DNA from: Myroides sp.
Lineage (GTDB): Bacteria; Bacteroidota; Bacteroidia; Flavobacteriales; Flavobacteriaceae
DNA length: 5,025 nt
Assembly (NCBI GenBank): GCA_018384465.1
Contig: JAHAYQ010000166.1
Coordinates: 1 to 5,025, forward strand
Direction of reading: 5' to 3'
Shown: one piece after another, positions 1 to 5,025 of the stretch
Layout of the letters: each line of letters starts with the position of its first letter
Numbering within the stretch: position 1 is the first letter of the stretch
Notes under the pieces: generated by a model
What the model was told of the DNA's origin: nothing
What the model saw: the letters and a program-made list of their open reading frames with translations, nothing else
The model's database searches: none
Program-made: the position numbers and the translations under genes

Positions 1-519
1 ATACAGATAAAAGGTGATTTTAAAAATTATAAAAGCGATTTTATGTTAGAGTTAAATGGTGATACAACCTATTATCTTAATTTAAATACTGATATAAAAA
101 CTCTTTCAAAAGAAAACGATTACAGAAGCGTTGCTTTTAATACATGGCGCAATAAACCTTTAGAACCAGAGACAGATCAACAAATAAAACAAAGAATCAT
201 TGCTAATTTAAACTACATTTCCGCTTATATGCGTGTACATTTACATGGTGAATATGATGCTATTCACACAGGCGGAATACATTCTCCTTTTTTATACGCA
301 AAAAACGGTTTGTTTTTATTTGAATGGCAACGAGTTTCGGGTTATTGGAAATATATGTTCTACGACAATAAAGATGCAGAAAAAGCCTATAGATTTTTAA
401 AGAAAGTTTTTAATAAAGTGGAACCACCGCGTTATATCGATAATTGGCTAGCTTATAACGAAAAATGTATTGAAATTGTTATTAATGAATTAGAAAGCGA
501 AATAAATACAACTCTTTAA
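1..519 (+). CDS. Hypothetical protein, 5'-truncated by the window edge
   Basis: I do not recognise this protein and assign no function. The frame is open from base 1 to the TAA at 517-519, giving 172 visible residues. The first ATG in the window (43-45, residue 15) has no clear ribosome binding site, and the 14 codons before it read like ordinary protein (IQIKGDFKNYKSDF), so I favour a start upstream of the window; a start at 43 (158 aa) is the alternative. The product looks soluble: no signal peptide or membrane segment is visible in this part. The first ~35 residues look beta-rich. The middle and end are rich in Trp and Tyr (FEWQRVSGYWKYMFYDN, about residues 107-124), followed by charged helices (DAEKAYRFLKKVFNKV, and a final helix ending in ELESE). 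An HLHGEYDAIHTGGIH stretch at about residues 80-94 carries four His, but I cannot tie it to a known metal site. It converges on the transporter operon and shares its terminator, so no functional link is implied. Confidence 0.65.
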   Translation: MQIKGDFKNYKSDFMLELNGDTTYYLNLNTDIKTLSKENDYRSVAFNTWRNKPLEPETDQQIKQRIIANLNYISAYMRVHLHGEYDAIHTGGIHSPFLYAKNGLFLFEWQRVSGYWKYMFYDNKDAEKAYRFLKKVFNKVEPPRYIDNWLAYNEKCIEIVINELESEINTTL

Positions 520-523
520 AAAC

Positions 524-557
524 ACTGCCCCAAATAGTTTAAAACTTTTGGGGCAGT
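524..557. terminator. Bidirectional rho-independent-type terminator hairpin
   Basis: An 11-bp perfect inverted repeat, ACTGCCCCAAA (524-534) and TTTGGGGCAGT (547-557), lies in the 58-base gap between two converging genes. The interior 536-546 (AGTTTAAAACT) can extend the stem past a single bulged T at 535. On the minus strand the hairpin is followed by GTTTTTAAAG (523 downward), a short U-tract just past the stem. On the plus strand only TTT follows before AATAAG, so termination of the plus-strand gene may be weaker. The hairpin begins 4 bases after the stop of the upstream plus-strand gene and ends 20 bases before the stop codon of the minus-strand gene. Stem and placement are seen directly; activity is inferred. 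Confidence 0.85.
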
Positions 558-577
558 TTAATAAGAAAGCGTTTTTA

Positions 578-3500
578 TTAATTCACTTTTTTACGGTTAT
601 CATTACTGTCGCGATCAATCAGTTTGTTGTAAGGGTCTACACCTACTTCAACTGGTTTTTCATCAACAACAATGCTTATTTTATTATTGATTTTATTAAT
701 GAGGTACTTTTTATTGTGCAACTCATTTTCGTACAAATACTTTCCTTTTTTAGTCTTTTCACCAAAAACACCTACCTCAACATAATCATTCAGTGGTAAC
801 GATTTAACTACTTTACCATCTATTTTAGCACCTAAGGTTTTACCATTTCCATCGTTAAAAAGCTGTTCGCCTTTTGGAGTACTTCGGTACTTAGACACAT
901 TAAAAGTAAGATCTACCTGGTATTTACCATTATCTAAAGCTTTTACCTCTACTTTTTCTACCTTATTATCGTATAAAGTAATGGTTTCAAACATATCATA
1001 AATTAAATACTGCAAATGTGGCGGCGTATGTGCCTTTAAATGCTCTACAAACTCGATAGAGTTAGTATAAGGCGCTTCTTGAAACTTTTTATCAGCAACA
1101 AATGCTTTTAGAACATCATTAAATTGCTTTTCGCCCATATAATCGCTCATAGTGTATAAAACCAAAGATCCTTTATTATAATGAATATATTGTTGGTTTT
1201 CATTATACATTAACGGATTCTCTTCTTTCCATTCCCATGTTCTACCTTGCAGGTAACTATCTAACGCTTCTTTTAAAAACTTACGCATTTGGAATTTTCC
1301 ATATTCTTTTTCAACCACTTTTAACGAACCATATTCCGATAAAGATTCAGACAACAAGGTAGCGCCTTTAACATTGGCACCAATTACCTGATGTGCCCAC
1401 CATTGATGCGCCATTTCGTGCGATACTACAGAGAACGGATAATCAACAGCATCGGGATTATCTACATCAACATCGGCAATAAAACCAATAGCTTCAGAAA
1501 ACGGCATGGTGTTGGCAAACGCTTGTGCAAAAGTTCCCATGGTTCTTGGAAACTCAATAATACGAGCTTGTGAATGTTGGTATGGTCCAAAGTTTTCGTT
1601 GTAGTAAGCCAACGATTTCTTTAAAGCTTCCATCATACGATCTAAATTAAACTCATGCCCTTGGTGGTAGTAAATTTCTAAGTTGATATTGTTCCACTTT
1701 TCGCGTTTCACCTCATATCGAGCCGAATTAAAAGCATAGAAATTCAACATTTTCTGATCCATTTTGTAATGGAAATAGTTTCGACCATTTTCTTGCCATT
1801 GTTTTTGCAAATAACCCGGTGCAATAGCAATTTGATCGCCATCGGTACTTACGGTAGTTTCAAAAGTAATCCAATCGGCTTCGTTAGAAATATAGGTATT
1901 CATACGTGCTTCAGGATCATTTGGCTCAGGCATACGTTCGCGATCAGGTAAATTGTATTTTTTACGCACATCGTTATCCTGAATTTCAACTCCATCGGCA
2001 TATCCAAAAGAAGGAAACATAGCATTGTTTATAAACGTACCATTTTCAATGATAGGGGAACGATCTTTTAACCACGTATTTGGTTTGTTTTCCACGATCA
2101 TTTGAACTTTGATAGACTCACCAGGTAATAAAGGTTGATTTAATCGATAGATATCAAAATCCATCACCGTATCATTCAATACTAATTGATGATCGCGGTC
2201 AAAGGTGATGCCTTTCATGTTTTTGCCGTAATTTAAAAACAAGGAATCTATAACTTCATCCGATTTGTTTTGCATCACATAGTTCACCACTGCTTTGTAG
2301 TTGCGATCGGTAGGAAAAATATCCATATCAACATTTACATCAACAATGCGTGGTTGGGCATATTTTTCGAACTTTTTGTATTTCTTTTCAAAATCAACTC
2401 GTTGCTTTTCGTATTCCTGCGAGGTGTAATAAGGTTCTAACTTAGCTTCTTGATGGTATAAAGCATATCCTAAGCCAACAAAACATAACGCTATAAAAAG
2501 TAAAGGTACAGCGATAGGCATACGGAAACGTTTACCAAACAAACGCAAACGCTCTTTTGCACCAGAAAGAATACCTCTGCGCCAAAATAATAGAGTTAAC
2601 GCATATAAGATACCTCCGAAAAGCAACCAATACAATTTATAATAGAAATATCCACGTACTGTTCCAAATCCGTTCATATCGGAATAACTGTATCCCATAT
2701 CAGAATTAAAGTGGAAAATAGACAATTCTACTCCTAAATTGCGTAATGCCATTGATAAAAAGCCTGTGATAAGAATCAAAACAAAAAATCCAACAAAGTA
2801 ATTTCGGAAAAAAGCCTGAACAAATAATGATAATAAAATAATGATAATGTAATCTATCAATTGAAATCCAAAAAAATTGGCGAAGTATTGGCCTAATTCA
2901 AATTGATAATATCCTAAATATGTTTGAATTAAAATTCCCGATAAAATTCCTACCAACAATACAACAACCACCATTTGCACCAAGGCAATAAATTTTGAAA
3001 GTAGCAACGTCCAGTTTGGAACCGGGGTAGCATCAATTAATAAATTCATTCGTGTAGTTTGTGAATTATTCAATAACACACCTGCAAACAAATAAATCAA
3101 AATTGACAAAAACAACCCAACACTTCCGCTTATTAAACCAATTACTTTCCACGTTACCGGATACGTTTTTGTACCGTACATTTCGCCCAAACTATAACTA
3201 GAAACAAGAATGAAAATGATTAAAATAATCATTAACGAGATAAAAATCCAGTTTTTAACAATGCTGGCAAACTCAAATTTAGATAATCTAAAAGCCGTTT
3301 TTAAATAGCTTGTAAATGAATAATTGTAAGAAACTTTTGGTAAGTTAATCTTGATTACGCTACCAAAATTATTTTTTATCACTCGGTTACCTTTCTTTTT
3401 TCTACTGATCGATAAAGGTGAATGAGAAAACGAAAACGAAAAGTAAGTAACTATCAAAGCTAAAATCCCTACACCAATCCATATTAAACGATTGTAAACA

Positions 3501-4228
3501 ATAACAGAATCCATAGGAATCATCAGATTGTTTTGTTCATCAATCGTCCAGTATTTAGTCACTTCATTTAAAGCTAAATTACCAAAAGGCTCAAATAATG
3601 AAGCTACAAATTTATCATCTACATTTGTTGTTAAACTGCTGATTACCGAAGGAACAAACAACAATACAATAACGAATATAAAACCGATGTACTGATTTCT
3701 TGTCAGCGTTACCAACATAAAAATCAACGCACCAATAAAAAAGATATTAGGTATTACAAAAACCAAATAGCTTTGAAAATACGCCAATAAATTTACAGGA
3801 CCTAATAAATCTGGGTTAGCAAAAGGTAACAATGTGGCTAACAGAAAGCCAATACCAATTGAAAAAGTAACGAGTACCGTAATGAAAAAACCACTTAAAA
3901 ACTTACCAATTAGATATTGAAATTTATTAAACGGATAGGCATACAACAAAGTATGCGTATTGTATTTAAAATCTCGGTAAACCGTAGCGCCAATTACTAC
4001 TGGAATAATAAAATTAATAAAAGTGGCAATTGCTCCCATTAAACCACTAATGGCAATAGGCGAATTTGAATGCATGTTAGAGGCGGTGGTTGCCGTAAAA
4101 GCATCAAAATAGCCTGTGGCTGCCGCCATAATTCCAAACGACAAGGCAAAGAACAAAGCAAAATAGAGGTAAAATTGCCAGTTTTTAAACCAACGTTTTG
4201 TTTCAAATTTAAAAATAGTTCCCAGCAT
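578..4228 (-). CDS. ABC-2-type permease fused to a periplasmic M1 family zinc peptidase domain
   Basis: This complete 1216-residue protein joins a transporter membrane unit to a metallopeptidase. Residues 1-270 and about 310-550 are two related permease halves with roughly six hydrophobic segments each (first half near 20-38, 61-82, 108-133, 150-174, 179-200, 247-266). The basic stretch SRKKKGNRVIK (275-285) is probably a cytoplasmic linker. A thirteenth helix (571-591) preceded by KERLRLFGKRFR predicts a C-terminus outside the inner membrane. A Lys/Glu/Tyr-rich helical stalk (about 593-625) leads to the M1-like part: a beta-rich domain (626-845), a catalytic domain (850-1085) and a small beta domain ending in DPYNKLIDR (1198-1206). 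Zinc ligands are H937 and H941 of HEMAH and E961 of LLSE, with base E938 and catalytic Tyr Y1017 of YNKG. The canonical GAMEN motif is not present as such; E912 in FSEAIGF may take the place of its Glu. The start is set by the TAATG overlap with the ATPase gene and an AGGAG motif 7 bases upstream. The family name is known; substrate and peptidase activity are inferred. Confidence 0.93.
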   Translation of the reverse strand: MLGTIFKFETKRWFKNWQFYLYFALFFALSFGIMAAATGYFDAFTATTASNMHSNSPIAISGLMGAIATFINFIIPVVIGATVYRDFKYNTHTLLYAYPFNKFQYLIGKFLSGFFITVLVTFSIGIGFLLATLLPFANPDLLGPVNLLAYFQSYLVFVIPNIFFIGALIFMLVTLTRNQYIGFIFVIVLLFVPSVISSLTTNVDDKFVASLFEPFGNLALNEVTKYWTIDEQNNLMIPMDSVIVYNRLIWIGVGILALIVTYFSFSFSHSPLSISRKKKGNRVIKNNFGSVIKINLPKVSYNYSFTSYLKTAFRLSKFEFASIVKNWIFISLMIILIIFILVSSYSLGEMYGTKTYPVTWKVIGLISGSVGLFLSILIYLFAGVLLNNSQTTRMNLLIDATPVPNWTLLLSKFIALVQMVVVVLLVGILSGILIQTYLGYYQFELGQYFANFFGFQLIDYIIIILLSLFVQAFFRNYFVGFFVLILITGFLSMALRNLGVELSIFHFNSDMGYSYSDMNGFGTVRGYFYYKLYWLLFGGILYALTLLFWRRGILSGAKERLRLFGKRFRMPIAVPLLFIALCFVGLGYALYHQEAKLEPYYTSQEYEKQRVDFEKKYKKFEKYAQPRIVDVNVDMDIFPTDRNYKAVVNYVMQNKSDEVIDSLFLNYGKNMKGITFDRDHQLVLNDTVMDFDIYRLNQPLLPGESIKVQMIVENKPNTWLKDRSPIIENGTFINNAMFPSFGYADGVEIQDNDVRKKYNLPDRERMPEPNDPEARMNTYISNEADWITFETTVSTDGDQIAIAPGYLQKQWQENGRNYFHYKMDQKMLNFYAFNSARYEVKREKWNNINLEIYYHQGHEFNLDRMMEALKKSLAYYNENFGPYQHSQARIIEFPRTMGTFAQAFANTMPFSEAIGFIADVDVDNPDAVDYPFSVVSHEMAHQWWAHQVIGANVKGATLLSESLSEYGSLKVVEKEYGKFQMRKFLKEALDSYLQGRTWEWKEENPLMYNENQQYIHYNKGSLVLYTMSDYMGEKQFNDVLKAFVADKKFQEAPYTNSIEFVEHLKAHTPPHLQYLIYDMFETITLYDNKVEKVEVKALDNGKYQVDLTFNVSKYRSTPKGEQLFNDGNGKTLGAKIDGKVVKSLPLNDYVEVGVFGEKTKKGKYLYENELHNKKYLINKINNKISIVVDEKPVEVGVDPYNKLIDRDSNDNRKKVN

Positions 4229-5025
4229 TACATATCTCCTTTTAATGAAACAAAATATACATCTTCTAAGATAGGGTTTGCCTGAACAAAAGTTTCATCG
4301 GGCTGTGTTTCGCTAAATACTCTAATATTTAAGGTATTATCTTGATTAAAGTTAGAAGAAATAATATTGACTTTGCTGTTGAATTCATCAAATTCATCGC
4401 GGTTAATAATACGCATCCAGATTTTACCGCCTAAAAGTTCTTCACCGCTGTTAGGTGTTCCTTCAAACAATATTTTACCGCCATTTAAAATTGCTAAACT
4501 GTGACAAAGTTCGCGCACATCATCTACAATATGTGTTGAAAAAATAACGGTGTGGTTGGTACCAATTTCTCGCAAAACATTTAAGAAACGGTGACGCTCA
4601 GCTGGATCTAAACCGGCAGTAGGTTCGTCTACAATAATTAATTGCGGATTGTTTAACAACAACTGCGCAATACCAAAACGCTGTTTCATACCACCCGAAT
4701 AACCACTTACGCTTTTATGACGTACATCGTATAAATTGGTAAGCTCTAACACCTCTTTAATGATTTTTTTGCGTTCGCTACCGTTGGTAATACCTTTAAG
4801 TTGTGCAAAATAATCTAACAAAGTTTCGGCTGACATATTAGGATACACGCCAAATTCTTGCGGTAAATAGCCTAAAACTTTTCTCAAACTATTTTTATCT
4901 TCTAAAATATTGATATCATTAAAAGTAATACTTCCTGAATCAGGCGATTGCAAAGTAGCAATGGTACGCATAAAAGATGATTTTCCGGCACCGTTTGGCC
5001 CCAACAAACCAAACATTCCTTTACC
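4228..5025 (-). CDS. ABC transporter ATP-binding protein, 5'-truncated by the window edge
   Basis: This is the cytoplasmic nucleotide-binding subunit that should power the downstream permease-peptidase. Visible are 265 residues. The frame continues to the window edge as GKG before the first Met (5014-5016), and that Met sits inside the strand leading into Walker A, so it is not the real start; some 20-30 N-terminal residues are probably missing. Numbering from that Met, the motifs are: Walker A GPNGAGKSS (6-14), Q-loop Q53 in YLPQE, ABC signature YSGGMKQR (106-113), Walker B LIIVDE (126-131) with catalytic E131, D-loop AGLDP (134-138) and switch H162 in FSTHIVDD. All key residues are intact, so it should hydrolyse ATP. 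The tail (about 195-262) is a small accessory domain ending in NPILEDVYF, as in many ATPases paired with ABC-2 permeases. It is the upstream gene of the operon and overlaps the permease gene by one base. The class resembles drug-, lantibiotic- or GldA-type exporter ATPases, but the substrate cannot be read from the sequence. Confidence 0.95.
   Translation of the reverse strand, partial: GKGMFGLLGPNGAGKSSFMRTIATLQSPDSGSITFNDINILEDKNSLRKVLGYLPQEFGVYPNMSAETLLDYFAQLKGITNGSERKKIIKEVLELTNLYDVRHKSVSGYSGGMKQRFGIAQLLLNNPQLIIVDEPTAGLDPAERHRFLNVLREIGTNHTVIFSTHIVDDVRELCHSLAILNGGKILFEGTPNSGEELLGGKIWMRIINRDEFDEFNSKVNIISSNFNQDNTLNIRVFSETQPDETFVQANPILEDVYFVSLKGDM
4236..4240 (-). promoter_or_regulatory. Shine-Dalgarno-like AGGAG before the permease-peptidase start
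   Basis: On the minus strand the sequence reads AGGAGATATGTAATG: an AGGAG purine motif, a 7-base spacer, then the ATG at 4228-4226. The motif lies within the last codons of the ATPase gene, whose TAA (4230-4228) shares its last A with the ATG. This arrangement supports the chosen start and suggests translational coupling. Bacteroidota genes often lack such motifs, so it may be coincidental: part of it encodes the Lys-Gly-Asp near the ATPase C-terminus. Confidence 0.6.

Noticed and set aside
43..45. ATG as the true start of the plus-strand hypothetical gene
   Set aside because: There is no ribosome binding site, and the frame is open and protein-like back to base 1. Kept as an alternative, not the preferred start.
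548..799. Plus-strand open frame of 83 codons with hydrophobic content, beginning at a TTG
   Set aside because: It is antisense to the 3' end of the permease-peptidase gene, starts inside the terminator hairpin, and its hydrophobic character comes from the complement of Lys/Asn-rich codons.
1391..1951. Two 60-codon plus-strand open frames (1391-1573 and 1769-1951)
   Set aside because: Both lie wholly antisense to the conserved M1 peptidase region, lack recognisable domains, and look like chance openings.
578..4228. The permease-peptidase as an artefact of two genes merged by an assembly or sequencing error
   Set aside because: The frame is continuous, the linker reads naturally from the last permease helix through a thirteenth helix into the peptidase, and this domain order is a recognised family architecture.
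4070..4285. Plus-strand open frame of 71 codons across the ATPase-permease junction
   Set aside because: It runs antisense to two well-supported coding genes, and its Lys/Ser-rich translation has no domain-like features.
5014..5016. ATG as the start of the ATPase gene
   Set aside because: Only five residues would precede Walker A, removing the first beta-strands every ABC ATPase domain needs. The frame stays open to the window edge with family-typical GKG before it.

Overview
The window is AT-rich DNA from what is most likely a member of the Flavobacteriaceae or a close relative in Bacteroidota. This is inferred from the Lys/Asn/Ile-rich proteins, the AT-rich codon choice and the ABC ATPase plus permease/M1-peptidase gene pair, which is familiar from that phylum. 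Genus and species cannot be fixed from the sequence alone.

Layout: positions 1-519 (+) hold the 3' part of a gene I do not recognise; its frame is open back to the first base, so its start probably lies upstream. Positions 520-577 are a short intergenic gap with a strong hairpin that can serve as a terminator for both converging transcripts. Positions 578-4228 (-) encode a 1216-residue fusion of a duplicated ABC-2-type permease (about 12 membrane segments) and, after one further membrane helix, a periplasmic M1-type zinc peptidase domain. Positions 4228-5025 (-) encode the matching ABC ATPase, cut by the window edge just upstream of its Walker A motif.

The ATPase and the permease-peptidase form a tight operon, ATPase first. 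The ATPase stop and the permease start share one base (TAATG), and an AGGAG Shine-Dalgarno-like motif lies in the end of the ATPase gene. The two products probably form one inner-membrane machine: a cytoplasmic ATPase driving a single-chain transmembrane unit with a tethered zinc peptidase outside the membrane. Such fusions are already recognised as a family (ABC transporter permease/M1 family aminopeptidase), but I know of no established substrate. The fused architecture with its altered M1 motifs is the most interesting content. I found no mobile element, CRISPR array, RNA gene or clearly new system.
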